64,000 nt of DNA. Origin: Ricordea florida (Eukaryota > Cnidaria > Anthozoa > Corallimorpharia > Ricordeidae). The notes under the pieces are model-generated. The model was not told where the DNA came from, did no database searches, and saw nothing but the letters and a program-made list of their open reading frames with translations. The translations under genes were made by a program, and so were the position numbers. Position 1 is the stretch's first letter; each line of letters opens with the position of its first letter. Of the stretch, positions 10,216 to 18,215 are shown one piece after another. The stretch lies in contig CATIXD010000002.1 in the NCBI GenBank assembly GCA_949710005.1, positions 1-64,000 on the forward strand, read 5' to 3'.

Positions 10216-13200
10216 GTGCAGGCGGAAGACGAGAAGCGCTTGAGTGGTGACCAAATTGAGCGACCTAATACCAAGTGGGTCTTCATCCGATTTATCTCTG
10301 TGACTGTAAAAGCTGTCGTAGATAGGCAGGCGCCTTTGTTGGAGACAGGTCCACTCCCAGATTGGTTGAGGAGAAAGCCTGGGATGTATTCCTTGGATAC
10401 ATATGAAGATAACCTCTGCCTCTTTCGGTGTATAGCGGTCCATCGTGGCGCGCGCGTGGATCGTTGTACCAGCCAAGCTCGAGCTCTTGCGAGAGAGATA
10501 TACCATTCGCCCGAGGCTTGTCCAGGGATCTCTCAGGACGAGCAGCGGAAAGTAGAGGCTCACTTCCGACTTGGGATCCGGGTATACGAACCACAAGTGT
10601 CTGGAGATTGGCTGCATCGGAGACACCCGGCTCACTATGAAAAAGTAGGCACTCCACCAATGACGATCGGCGTCTACGAGGGGCACGCGTTTCTCATTCA
10701 CGATATCAAGAAACTCGCAAAAAAGTTCGTGTGCGGGGAGTGCAATGCAAGGTTCACAAAGTCCTGCAATCTCCATCGCCACGCCGAGCGTTGCACCCAA
10801 GGTGAGACAAAAGTTGTCTGCAAAGGAGAGAAAGTGGAAGCTCCGCCGTCTGCCTTTGAGAAGGCTTTCTACCCACAAAAACGGGATAGCGTCCAAGCCG
10901 TCCAATGGCTCGAGTATGAAGCTCGCACCAGAGGGATCCATATCCATCACCAGCTATGTGGGCATGGAGGCGAACGAGTTATAGAAGGTTTCGCCGTAGA
11001 CGGTTATGATCCCATTTCAAAGACCGTCTTCCAATTCAACGGGTGCCTATGGCACGGGTGCAAACGCTGTTTCCCATCGCCGAAGCAACGCCAGGAGCAA
11101 CTTCGGAATCTTTCCAAGAAAAAGGGCAGCCCTGTTACACGCGAGATCGCATACCAACAGACGCTCGAGCGAGAAGCCAAAATCCGAGCTGCAGGGTTTC
11201 GCCTTGTGGTTCGGTGGCAGCACGAGGAGCCAAAACCTTGGAGAAAAAATCGCATCCCCGACCCAAAGACGATAACTTACCCTCACGCGATCGTGTTCGA
11301 CTTTGAGAGTTACCTCGACAAGACCAGCACTTGTCGTCCTACAGAAGACCTGTCCTTAGAGGGAACACATATTCCTATCTCGGTTTCGATCAGCGACACT
11401 TTGGATCCGACTCCCGAACACCTATGCGTACGAGATCCGAAGTTGTTGATCGAGGAGTTCATTCGAACGCTAGAACGTCGAGCTGCTAGGATACGAGAAG
11501 ACGTTCGCGCGAGGTTCCTGCCCGACACCCTCGAGCTCTTGCCCAAAAAGTATCGGCTAGCGATTGAAGAGTGGTGCGACCAAGTCCCCGTGCTCGGGTT
11601 TAATTCGGGTAAGTACGATTTGAATTTGATCCGGAACTACTTCGTCGAAGAGCTTTGTAAGACGACCGACCAGTCAATCAAAGTGGGCTGCAAAGCGAAC
11701 CAGATTATGTTCATTACGACTCCAGGGTTGAAATTCCTGGATGTTGTGAACTATATAGGGCCTGGGAAAACCTACGACGCCTGGGTCAAAGCCTATGGGT
11801 GTACCCTCGCGAAGTCGTGGTTCCCGTATGACTGGTTTGATAGTCCTGACAAGCTCGACTTCCCTGGCCTACCGGACTACCCACAGTGGTTTTCGAAACT
11901 GAAAGGCAAATATCTTCTTTCCCTTTCGGAATATCGAGACTGCAAGCGGGTATTCCGGGAGAAGGGGATGCAGACCTTCGCGGACTGGCTCCGCTACTAC
12001 AACAATCTCGACGTGGGCCCCTTCGTCGAAGCACTGGCCAAAATGCGCGACTTCTACACCGCGTATGGAATCGACATCTTCAAAGATGCGGTTAGTCTAC
12101 CTGGAGTGTCGATGAGGTTCGTCTTGCGAGGCACACTTCGCAGCCCCAACCCGCCCGAGCTGTATGCCCCCAACAAAGAAGCGTACGACATGCTCAAAGC
12201 GAGCGTCACAGGGGGTCCCTCGATCGTATTCACAAGATATCACGAAGCGGGAGTCTCGCGGATCCGTTCCCACCAGTACGCGGATGCCCTGCTCTGTCAA
12301 CGTGTCCTCGGCTACGACGCCAACGCGCTCTACCTCTCTACCATGGCAGCCCCTATGCCCTGCGGGGAGGGAACGGTGATACACTACAGTAGTCCGGACG
12401 GGTTTGTGGAGGCTCTACGAGAAGGAAGGTGGTTCGGGTTCGCCGAGGTTGACATCGAGGTCCCCGAACACCTCTGGCCAAAGTTCGAAGAAATGCCCCC
12501 GCTCTTCTACAGCAAGGAGATCCCCATCGAAGCGGTTCCCCAAGAGATGCTGTACTATCTCGAGCGAATGGGACGAACCCGCTCAACAAAACCGAAGCTT
12601 GTCGGGGCCCTATGGGCCAAGAAGATTCTGTTGTACGCCCCTCTGCTCCGCTGGTACCTCGCCCACGGTTTAGTTGTCACCGCGGTGTACCGGACGATCA
12701 ACTACAAACCGCAAAAGATCTTCGGCTGGTTCGTCGACCAAGTCACAGAGGCTCGGCGACAAGGCGATGTGGTAAAAGAGAAAGCCCTCCTGGCCGATCT
12801 CTTCAAACTACTAGGGAATAGCTGCTACGGTAAATTCATCGAGGCGCTGGAGCGGCAGACGGAGGTGTCGTACACAAAGGATGAAGCTGTAGTCGATCGC
12901 GCACTTCGCTCCTCCTGGTTCGAGGACCTAGACGAAATCGGTGCCGCCTACGAGATACACAGGAGGAAGCAGAAGATCGAGATCACCCGCCCGTTCCAAA
13001 TCGGGATCACGGTCTATCAGCTAGCCAAGTTGCGTATGCTGGAGTTCTATTACGATTTCCTTGATCGTTTCGTAGACCGAAGATCCTTCGAGTTGATCCA
13101 GATGGATACCGATAGCCTGTACATGGGCATCGCCGGGAAAAATCTGGACGACGTCGTCCGCCCCGAGCTCCGCGAAGAGTTCGAGGGCTGCAAGAAACAG

Positions 13201-13557
13201 TGGCTCGCTTGGGACAAGTGGAGCGGCCGGACGCCGGGCCTGTTCAAGCTAGAGTTCGAGGGCACCCGGGCGATAGCGCTCTGCAGCAAGGCGTACTATG
13301 TCGACGATGGGACAGGAAAAAGTAAAACCTCGGCGAAGGGGATGTCCAAGAAAGACAACGATTTGACCTGGGGCCGATACAAAGTAACACTCGATGGAGC
13401 GCTCGACCGGGCAGAAAACCGGGGATTCCGGATGGACCACGGGAAGATGACAACTTACCACCAGGAGAAACTCGGGCTCTCCGCCTACTACGACAAGAGA
13501 CGAGTTCTACCCGACGGGATTCACACCGAACCCCTTGAGTACACCTTCAGGGGGTAA
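10216..13557 (+). CDS. POLB: Protein-primed DNA polymerase B (Polinton)
   Basis: A 1113-residue open segment that replicates the element. In order (approximate residues): a conserved block Y-E-D-N-L-C-L-F-R-C (63-72); a C2H2-like zinc finger (171-193, CGEC...H-x-x-x-H...C); a VSR-like nuclease block with FNGCLWHGC (263-285); exonuclease motifs FDFES (360), FNSGKYD (461) and YNNLD (595). Polymerase motif A DANALY is near 700, motif B KLLGNSCYGK near 865, and motif C MDTDS near 963. All catalytic acids expected for the exonuclease and polymerase are present. The segment begins immediately after an in-frame TAG at 10213, so its true N-terminus lies upstream or at an internal start. It overlaps the integrase tail-to-tail by about 50 bp. 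Confidence 0.93.
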   Translation: MQAEDEKRLSGDQIERPNTKWVFIRFISVTVKAVVDRQAPLLETGPLPDWLRRKPGMYSLDTYEDNLCLFRCIAVHRGARVDRCTSQARALAREIYHSPEACPGISQDEQRKVEAHFRLGIRVYEPQVSGDWLHRRHPAHYEKVGTPPMTIGVYEGHAFLIHDIKKLAKKFVCGECNARFTKSCNLHRHAERCTQGETKVVCKGEKVEAPPSAFEKAFYPQKRDSVQAVQWLEYEARTRGIHIHHQLCGHGGERVIEGFAVDGYDPISKTVFQFNGCLWHGCKRCFPSPKQRQEQLRNLSKKKGSPVTREIAYQQTLEREAKIRAAGFRLVVRWQHEEPKPWRKNRIPDPKTITYPHAIVFDFESYLDKTSTCRPTEDLSLEGTHIPISVSISDTLDPTPEHLCVRDPKLLIEEFIRTLERRAARIREDVRARFLPDTLELLPKKYRLAIEEWCDQVPVLGFNSGKYDLNLIRNYFVEELCKTTDQSIKVGCKANQIMFITTPGLKFLDVVNYIGPGKTYDAWVKAYGCTLAKSWFPYDWFDSPDKLDFPGLPDYPQWFSKLKGKYLLSLSEYRDCKRVFREKGMQTFADWLRYYNNLDVGPFVEALAKMRDFYTAYGIDIFKDAVSLPGVSMRFVLRGTLRSPNPPELYAPNKEAYDMLKASVTGGPSIVFTRYHEAGVSRIRSHQYADALLCQRVLGYDANALYLSTMAAPMPCGEGTVIHYSSPDGFVEALREGRWFGFAEVDIEVPEHLWPKFEEMPPLFYSKEIPIEAVPQEMLYYLERMGRTRSTKPKLVGALWAKKILLYAPLLRWYLAHGLVVTAVYRTINYKPQKIFGWFVDQVTEARRQGDVVKEKALLADLFKLLGNSCYGKFIEALERQTEVSYTKDEAVVDRALRSSWFEDLDEIGAAYEIHRRKQKIEITRPFQIGITVYQLAKLRMLEFYYDFLDRFVDRRSFELIQMDTDSLYMGIAGKNLDDVVRPELREEFEGCKKQWLAWDKWSGRTPGLFKLEFEGTRAIALCSKAYYVDDGTGKSKTSAKGMSKKDNDLTWGRYKVTLDGALDRAENRGFRMDHGKMTTYHQEKLGLSAYYDKRRVLPDGIHTEPLEYTFRG

Positions 13558-14582
13558 TTCAGTATTCCAAGGGACTACCTGCAGCTCCTCGCGGACAAAG
13601 CCTCGTTTGGGTCCGTCTCTGAGATAGTAGACCACAGGCTCGCCAGGCCGAACAATCGCGCGTTCTTGCTCGAGAACCTCGAGACTCCAAATTGGGTCCG
13701 TTGCGCGTCTTCGCCCGCCCTCCTGTTCACCAGGCTGGTATAAATATCGTACGCTGACGTCAGACGAAAGTCTCTCCTCCTCCAAACCAACCGCCCTCCT
13801 CCAGGTACAACGGCGGAAGGTTTTTGTACCACCGATTTGGATTCGATGGCATCCTGCGGTTTTTTTCCGATCAACCGCGTCGGTTCGTTGTTCAAAGCCG
13901 CGACAACCGCAGGCAACCGAACCACCCACTGTACCGATCTTTCTCCTTCGGGAAGAAGCATCTCCTGGGCGTACTGGTAACCGAACAACCGCTCGGCTAG
14001 AGTCCTGTTGAATCTCTCAACGATCGCTTGGTCTCGGTGGATATCCACGCGGCCACGCCGGACTTCGGTATTGTGGCGAGCTAGTAGCGGCAAAACAGCT
14101 CCCATGAACTCTTTTCCCGGGTCGACTTGAAGTAGCTTGGGCATGGACAAAGGGCTTCGCTTGTAGATGCGCTCCAACGCTCCAGCGACTTCTCTCGCTT
14201 CCTTGGAAGCCAAAGGTTCAGCCTCCTTGTAGCGCGAGGCAACATCGACCACGGTGAGAGCATACTTGTAAAGCTTCCTCCCTCGCCCAGGTCGGTCATT
14301 GGGAAGAAATAGAAGATCGGCCTGATGAACCTCGTTTGGTGTTGAGACATTGAACCTCGGCCTTGGTATGCGCTGTGGAGGCGCGAGGTAGATCTGCCAA
14401 ATTGCCTGTTTTTCTAGCCAAGCCAGGGCTGTATCTTCAGAGACGCCAGCCGCGTCCGCCAACTTCTTCGACGCGGCGTGCCCCTTCCAATAGCCCTGAG
14501 GGCTGTAGTATATGCCAGACAGCTTCTCTTCCATTGGTCTATAGCTCCATCTGGAAAAAAGCTGTTGTAGCCTCACAACCAT
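13507..14582 (-). pseudogene. INT: Retrovirus-like integrase, C-terminal frameshift
   Basis: The DDE integrase inserts the element. From the ATG at 14580-14582 the frame gives an N-terminal helical domain and the rve core with D89 (HQADLLFLP), D154 (LQVDPGKEF) and E189 (DQAIVERFN), a D-x64-D-x34-E spacing typical of Polintons. The expected C-terminal SH3/chromo-like region (VRYLYQPGE ... KRGFVREEL) is present but in another frame, ending at TAG 13507. The switch needs one indel in the G/A-rich stretch about 13785-13815. Without it the frame runs on to 13575 with an unrelated tail. The core is intact but the C-terminal DNA or chromatin contact domain is lost. A sequencing indel is the alternative. 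Confidence 0.88.
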
Positions 14583-15004
14583 CGGCTAGCAGCATACCCA
14601 ATGGCGAGCATCCCACCCCCTACATAGGCCAATTCACCTGTTCGTTGGGAACTCGAAGGACGGTAATAATCGCTCCATTGCGGAGCGTCAACCGCTGTGG
14701 GACGAGGATGGGTTTTAGCGTACAGGTCGAGAGCGCGGTTCGTTGCGGCTGTGTCTTGGTCAGCGCGATTTCGCAGGCGTTCCTGCTCTACTCTCTACCT
14801 CTCCCAATCTGCCAGCTTCTCGCGGTGTTTCTGAAAGGCAGCCCAGTCAGCCTGGTACTTCTCCAAGGCTTTGTCGTGACGCTTACGCTCAGCCGCCATT
14901 GCATCGGGACCTTTCCCAGAAATCGCCCGTGCGAGATACGAACCACCAACGAAGGCCGTAGCGTTCAAGATAGCCCCACCAACCATCAACGCTATGGTTG
15001 CCAT
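14573..15004 (-). pseudogene. Small membrane protein gene with in-frame TAG
   Basis: ATG at 15002-15004 begins MATIALMVGGAILNATAFVG, a hydrophobic N-terminal segment, followed by a charged coiled region (R-H-D-K-A-L-E-K-Y-Q). A TAG at 14795-14797 ends a 69-aa product. The same frame then stays open to TGA at 14573-14575 and encodes another charged stretch, a Y-Y-x-P segment and a second hydrophobic segment (GELAYVGGGMLAIGYAA). The layout of two membrane segments around a coiled coil looks like one 143-codon gene with a nonsense codon. Its natural stop overlaps the integrase start by 10 bp, consistent with an intact ancestral gene. Function unknown; probably a virion or membrane accessory protein. 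Confidence 0.7.
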
Positions 15005-15006
15005 CT

Positions 15007-15222
15007 CTACTCAGTTGGGATTATCTTTTTATCGACTAAGTATTGCCTAGCTGCGACAGCTCCCGAGAGAACTGCAACCCACTTCGCGTAGTTTTCAATC
15101 GACGAGGAAGGGTCCGAGATCATAGGCGTTTTGAGAACCTTTTTCCCCAACCAACCGATACCAGCAGCAATGCCTGTCAGAGTTGCCGCTTCGACAACAG
15201 TGTTTACGACTTTGTTGTCCAT
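15007..15222 (-). CDS. 71-aa Polinton membrane protein
   Basis: Starts MDNKVVNTVVEAATLTGIAA at 15220-15222, directly downstream of an ACTATACAATAC promoter-like motif. Two hydrophobic segments (about residues 8-25 and 42-58) are separated by a short loop with D-P-S-S-S, so it is a small hairpin membrane protein. It ends two bases before the next gene, so the cluster is tightly packed. I recognise the pattern from cnidarian Polintons, but it has no assigned function. Confidence 0.75.
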   Translation of the reverse strand: MDNKVVNTVVEAATLTGIAAGIGWLGKKVLKTPMISDPSSSIENYAKWVAVLSGAVAARQYLVDKKIIPTE

Positions 15223-15226
15223 CGAG

Positions 15227-15238
15227 ACTATACAATAC
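15227..15238 (-). promoter_or_regulatory. TATA-like motif, 71-aa gene
   Basis: On the minus strand GTATTGTATAGT ends 4 bp before the ATG at 15222. It is a weaker version of the GTATATA motif seen before the other virion-side genes. Confidence 0.4.
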
Positions 15239-15244
15239 AAAAAT

Positions 15245-15643
15245 CTATTCCATAATTTCGCGAGGCCGCGCAGGCTCGGGTGGGGGGTGAGTAAGCTGGC
15301 CCTCCGGACGGGCACGACGCTCCCGCGGCGAAGCCAGTGCGTCGTAGACTCGCAGACTTGGCTGCTGCTGCGGTTGCTTGAAATGCGCTAGATACAGACT
15401 ATACAGACTGGCGAAGAGGCTCCCTGCGGCAATCAGGAGCCCCCAATTGACAGAGCTCCAGCTTGTCGTAGCTCGGTGTGGTTCGTCGTCGTGGCTCTCG
15501 TGAGACCGGTCTCGAGCCAGAGCTTGTCGAGCTTCTTTGTTCCTAGCCGCGAGGGCTCGGCCAGCCGCGACCTTCTTAGGATCCTTCTGCTTATTCGGAG
15601 CTACGGGAGCGGCCGGCGCTGTAATACGATCTTCTTCTTCCAT
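15245..15643 (-). CDS. 132-aa Polinton protein with one membrane segment
   Basis: Begins MEEEDRITAP. A basic block with K-D-P-K-K-V-A-A-G-R-A-L-A-A-R (about 20-35) is followed by a charged stretch, one hydrophobic segment (about 68-86, WGLLIAAGSLFASLYSLYLA) and a Pro/Arg-rich tail. The Lys/Arg-rich K-x-P-K-x-V-A-A-G-x-A-L motif resembles a short basic DNA-binding or virion-core peptide seen in related elements. It sits between the 71-aa and 188-aa genes on the same strand. Function unknown. Confidence 0.7.
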   Translation of the reverse strand: MEEEDRITAPAAPVAPNKQKDPKKVAAGRALAARNKEARQALARDRSHESHDDEPHRATTSWSSVNWGLLIAAGSLFASLYSLYLAHFKQPQQQPSLRVYDALASPRERRARPEGQLTHPPPEPARPREIME

Positions 15644-15661
15644 CGCTTTCAGACAAGGCTC

Positions 15662-15672
15662 GTATACTATAC
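15662..15672 (-). promoter_or_regulatory. TATA-like motif, 132-aa gene
   Basis: GTATAGTATAC on the minus strand ends 18 bp before the ATG at 15643. Confidence 0.4.
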
Positions 15673-15699
15673 AAACACCAAAAAATTGCTAGCGGGACC

Positions 15700-16266
15700 C
15701 TAGCGATCCGTCGAAGACTCTGCAAGAGGAACCACAGGTTTGCTAGCATCTGGGCCTGCGGCCGTCGAGCCTCCGGTGCTGCGCGTCGGTAGACCGTCGC
15801 AGACAGACTCTGTGTGGCAACCTACATGAGCCAGTGCAGCCACTAGCGCCACCAAACGACCTCCGTTGACAGCGATCCAGCCAGCTCCGTAGCTCAACTC
15901 ACGTCGGATCAGAGCATCCTGCTGGAGGTCTGTTAACAGTGCCTGCTCGGAATCCAGTTTTTTCCCTACTGCTCCCAACAAATGGCCGACCGCCTTGCAC
16001 GCGACCTTCAAAACCCCGCTAGAGAGACTGTGCTCGACCTGTTTTCCGAGGGTCACCTGGTAACGAAGATGGAGCGAAGCAACCTCCTTCCTCGAGAGCT
16101 TGTGGACGTCGCCCAGCGACAGCTCCTTCCCCAAGTACTCCTTGGTATTGCCCGCGGCCGCGAGAATAGCCAGCGCCTCCCGTTCGTCCCGAGCATCGTC
16201 TACGGGAGGCTCGCTGGGACATATCCCTTCTTCGCGGAGAATTTCATCCAGCACGGTGTCATCCAT
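15700..16266 (-). CDS. 188-aa conserved Polinton protein
   Basis: ATG at 16264-16266 (MDDTVLDEIL) was chosen because ATATATAG stands just upstream and the frame further upstream overlaps the ATPase. The N-terminal third is acidic. Residues 48-75 carry Y-L-G-K-E-L-S-L-G-D-V-H-K-L-S and then a basic Y-x-x-x-L-G-K-Q-V block. The C-terminal half is helical with an R-R-E-L-S-Y-G-A-G motif and a semi-hydrophobic segment (V-N-G-G-R-L-V-A-L-V-A-A-L). The same blocks recur in other cnidarian Polintons as I remember them, always beside the ATPase. It may be a virion assembly or penton-associated protein; no function is established. Confidence 0.7.
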   Translation of the reverse strand: MDDTVLDEILREEGICPSEPPVDDARDEREALAILAAAGNTKEYLGKELSLGDVHKLSRKEVASLHLRYQVTLGKQVEHSLSSGVLKVACKAVGHLLGAVGKKLDSEQALLTDLQQDALIRRELSYGAGWIAVNGGRLVALVAALAHVGCHTESVCDGLPTRSTGGSTAAGPDASKPVVPLAESSTDR

Positions 16267-16268
16267 GA

Positions 16269-16916
16269 CTATATATCTGCCGAAACAATTTTGCTGGGAG
16301 CTGGGATTTCCAACACGATATCGAATGGATGGCGGAGACGGAAGCAAAGTTTGGCGTACGGATGCTCCTTGAGCGCGGATAGCATTTGGTGCCGCTCCTC
16401 CTTCGAGTGTCCTACCCCGTAGTTCTCCCAAAGCGTTTTCCCGTCGAGCTCGCTCGGGCTGTAAAACGTCAACGTCGCTGCCACATTCTCCCGGAACGCT
16501 TTTGCCACGCTCGTGTATTGTTGGGTCAAAAGCCATACTGAAAAATTCTTGTGCCTGCCAGAGAAAGCCAGCTCGATCAAAGCGCTGCAATGTCTTTTTA
16601 CGTCCTCACTGGCGGCGCAGTCGTCCAGAATAAGCAACACCTGGCCACGTCCTTCGAAGACCGCGACCGCCAACCGGAGGCACTTCTCAATTTCACCGCC
16701 CGAGTTCGATGGCGCCAGGGCGACGAAGCCGGGGTCCTTCAGGGCAAATCCCCGATATGTTTTATTGTGGACGTACATCGGGCAAATCAAACACACGACG
16801 TGGAACTTCCCACGAAAAGGACCACGGAGAGCTTCGACGACCAGTCTCGACTTCCCGGAAGCGGTTGGACCGACGATAAGCAGGTGGCCGGGTATCAAGT
16901 CGGTGAGACAATCCAT
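16269..16916 (-). CDS. ATP: Genome-packaging ATPase (FtsK/HerA type)
   Basis: A 215-aa P-loop ATPase that would pump the element's DNA into capsids. Walker A is GPTASGKS (residues 16-23) and Walker B is VLLILDD (93-99). A following block S-G-R-H-K-N-F-S-V-W-L-L-T-Q-Q-Y (about 122-137) is the sensor/arginine-finger-type region conserved in Polinton and adintovirus ATPases. Length is typical. It lies between the capsid gene and the 188-aa gene, as in other Polintons. Its TAG stop is embedded in the promoter-like ATATATAG of the next gene, two bases before that gene's start. The frame looks intact. Confidence 0.93.
   Translation of the reverse strand: MDCLTDLIPGHLLIVGPTASGKSRLVVEALRGPFRGKFHVVCLICPMYVHNKTYRGFALKDPGFVALAPSNSGGEIEKCLRLAVAVFEGRGQVLLILDDCAASEDVKRHCSALIELAFSGRHKNFSVWLLTQQYTSVAKAFRENVAATLTFYSPSELDGKTLWENYGVGHSKEERHQMLSALKEHPYAKLCFRLRHPFDIVLEIPAPSKIVSADI
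16270..16276 (-). promoter_or_regulatory. TATA-like motif, 188-aa gene
   Basis: ATATATAG on the minus strand lies immediately before the ATG at 16266 and overlaps the ATPase stop codon. Confidence 0.45.
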
Positions 16917-16917
16917 A

Positions 16918-16926
16918 GTATATAGG
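16918..16926 (-). promoter_or_regulatory. TATA-like motif, ATPase gene
   Basis: CCTATATAC on the minus strand ends one base before the ATG at 16916, and also lies between the capsid gene stop and the ATPase start. Confidence 0.45.
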
Positions 16927-16933
16927 ACGTCGA

Positions 16934-18181
16934 TTAATAGTAGACGACTTGTCTTCCAAGGTCGAATGCCGCGTCACCTAGGAGGAAGACGTGGCAGGTT
17001 GCATTACCACCGCCGCCGGCTTTTCGATAGATGCGGAACTGAAGATTTTTTCCCGGACCGATGGCTGCTTGTCCGTCGCCGTGAACGAGGTGGTCGCGAG
17101 ACGTGCGGAGATCGATAAAGATCCCGTATTTATCATGTGAGAACCCAGTAGGGCGGGTGACCACCGAGAGTGGAGCTGGGGGGTGCACCAACCATTCTGC
17201 GCCGGCTCGCGCCGTCTCCCAAATATCTGCGGGGAGCATGCCGCTGGGGTACAGCGTGTTGGGGACGCCGTTGAGGTCGAACTCAACCTTTGTTACCCCC
17301 GGATTCGGGAAGGCTTCGCTGTGTCGTCCTCCCGCGGGGAACGGGTCGACGAACAGGAACAGGACACCCACAAAGCTTTTGAGTTGCACGGGGATGTTGT
17401 CCGTGAGAATTGTCTCGGTGGCCTTCGCAAAGGAGATCACTTTGTAGTGCGAGATGTGGTTGTAAAGAACCACGTTCGGGATGTGCTGCGCGTAATCGAA
17501 GGACTCAATCACTTGATACACCAGTTCTATGTTTTTGAACGTGTAGCCCCCAATCTTTGTCGGATCCGAGCTTACGATGCTTACGAGTCCGACCTCTTTG
17601 GCTGCGGCGAGGGTGAGCTCCAACCTAATTGGTGGAAGACTAGCCGTATGGAGAACGCCGTGGTTGCGCAAGAGCTCAAAGTCAAGTGGGATCCTATATT
17701 TGGGGAAGGTCTCGGCAATTGCTACGTCCCCTGCCACATCGCCTTTGTCTCCGGCCTCTGAGCGGATTTTGTTGACCGTGGTTGTCTGGATCCCTTGCTC
17801 GATACGGTCAGCTCGCTCTTCGGTGGGAAGCCACAGGTCGGAGAACACTCCAACTAGGTCAGCGCGCTCCAGATCCTCTAGGGTTTTATCGCCTATCTTG
17901 ACGATCCTGCGCCGAATCAAACAGCGCCCCAGGTTGTCGACAACGCGATTGTTGGCGTGCTTCGACGATCCGCCTAGCGTCACCTCGCCTACAAGGGCTA
18001 AGGTGTCTGGGACTAGGACGGTGGCGGCGGGAAGTCTGGGAATGTCCACGTAAAGAGTCTCTTTGTGGATCGCTGAGCTAGGGTGAAAGGTAAAGCGGTG
18101 GGTGACGCGCTTTCCTTTTGTGGCCATGAGAGCGCGCGGCTCCTGTAGGGGGTCAAGCTTCTTGGAGATGATGTACGCCAT
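16934..18181 (-). CDS. MCP: Major capsid protein (double jelly-roll)
   Basis: A 415-aa protein when started at MAYIISKKLDPL (18179-18181), 12 bp downstream of the divergent GTATATATAGG box. An upstream extension of the frame covers the opposing 333-aa gene and is not credible. The block V-V-D-N-L-G-R-C-L-I-R-R (about 88-99) matches the N-L-G-R signature of Polinton and adintovirus hexon-type capsid proteins. F-D-L-N-G-V-P-N-T-L-Y-P and Y-G-I-F-I-D-L-R-T are further typical capsid blocks. Alternating beta-rich segments fit two jelly-roll domains. It would form the pseudo-hexameric capsomers of a virion. The frame is uninterrupted. Confidence 0.92.
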   Translation of the reverse strand: MAYIISKKLDPLQEPRALMATKGKRVTHRFTFHPSSAIHKETLYVDIPRLPAATVLVPDTLALVGEVTLGGSSKHANNRVVDNLGRCLIRRRIVKIGDKTLEDLERADLVGVFSDLWLPTEERADRIEQGIQTTTVNKIRSEAGDKGDVAGDVAIAETFPKYRIPLDFELLRNHGVLHTASLPPIRLELTLAAAKEVGLVSIVSSDPTKIGGYTFKNIELVYQVIESFDYAQHIPNVVLYNHISHYKVISFAKATETILTDNIPVQLKSFVGVLFLFVDPFPAGGRHSEAFPNPGVTKVEFDLNGVPNTLYPSGMLPADIWETARAGAEWLVHPPAPLSVVTRPTGFSHDKYGIFIDLRTSRDHLVHGDGQAAIGPGKNLQFRIYRKAGGGGNATCHVFLLGDAAFDLGRQVVYY

Positions 18182-18193
18182 TTTATTTGTCTT

Positions 18194-18204
18194 GTATATA
18201 TAGG
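18194..18204. promoter_or_regulatory. Bidirectional TATA promoter between MCP and 333-aa gene
   Basis: GTATATATAGG sits in the 34-bp gap between two divergent starts (18181 minus, 18216 plus), about 12 bp from each. The core is near-palindromic and can serve both strands. Confidence 0.6.
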
Positions 18205-18215
18205 CAGAAACAAAA

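Noticed and set aside
9919-13461. Many minus-strand and shifted frames of 70-340 aa over the polymerase gene
   Set aside because: GC-rich coding DNA gives long shadow frames; none has recognisable motifs and the polymerase frame explains the region.
9586-15004. Reassignment of TAG to an amino acid in the Polinton
   Set aside because: TAG also ends SAP-like gene 1, the ATPase and the integrase tail at conserved positions, so a general code change is unlikely. Nonsense decay is simpler.
16267-16590. N-terminal extension of the 188-aa frame to 296 aa
   Set aside because: It lies wholly within the ATPase gene on the same strand and lacks conservation; the ATG next to the TATA motif is preferred.
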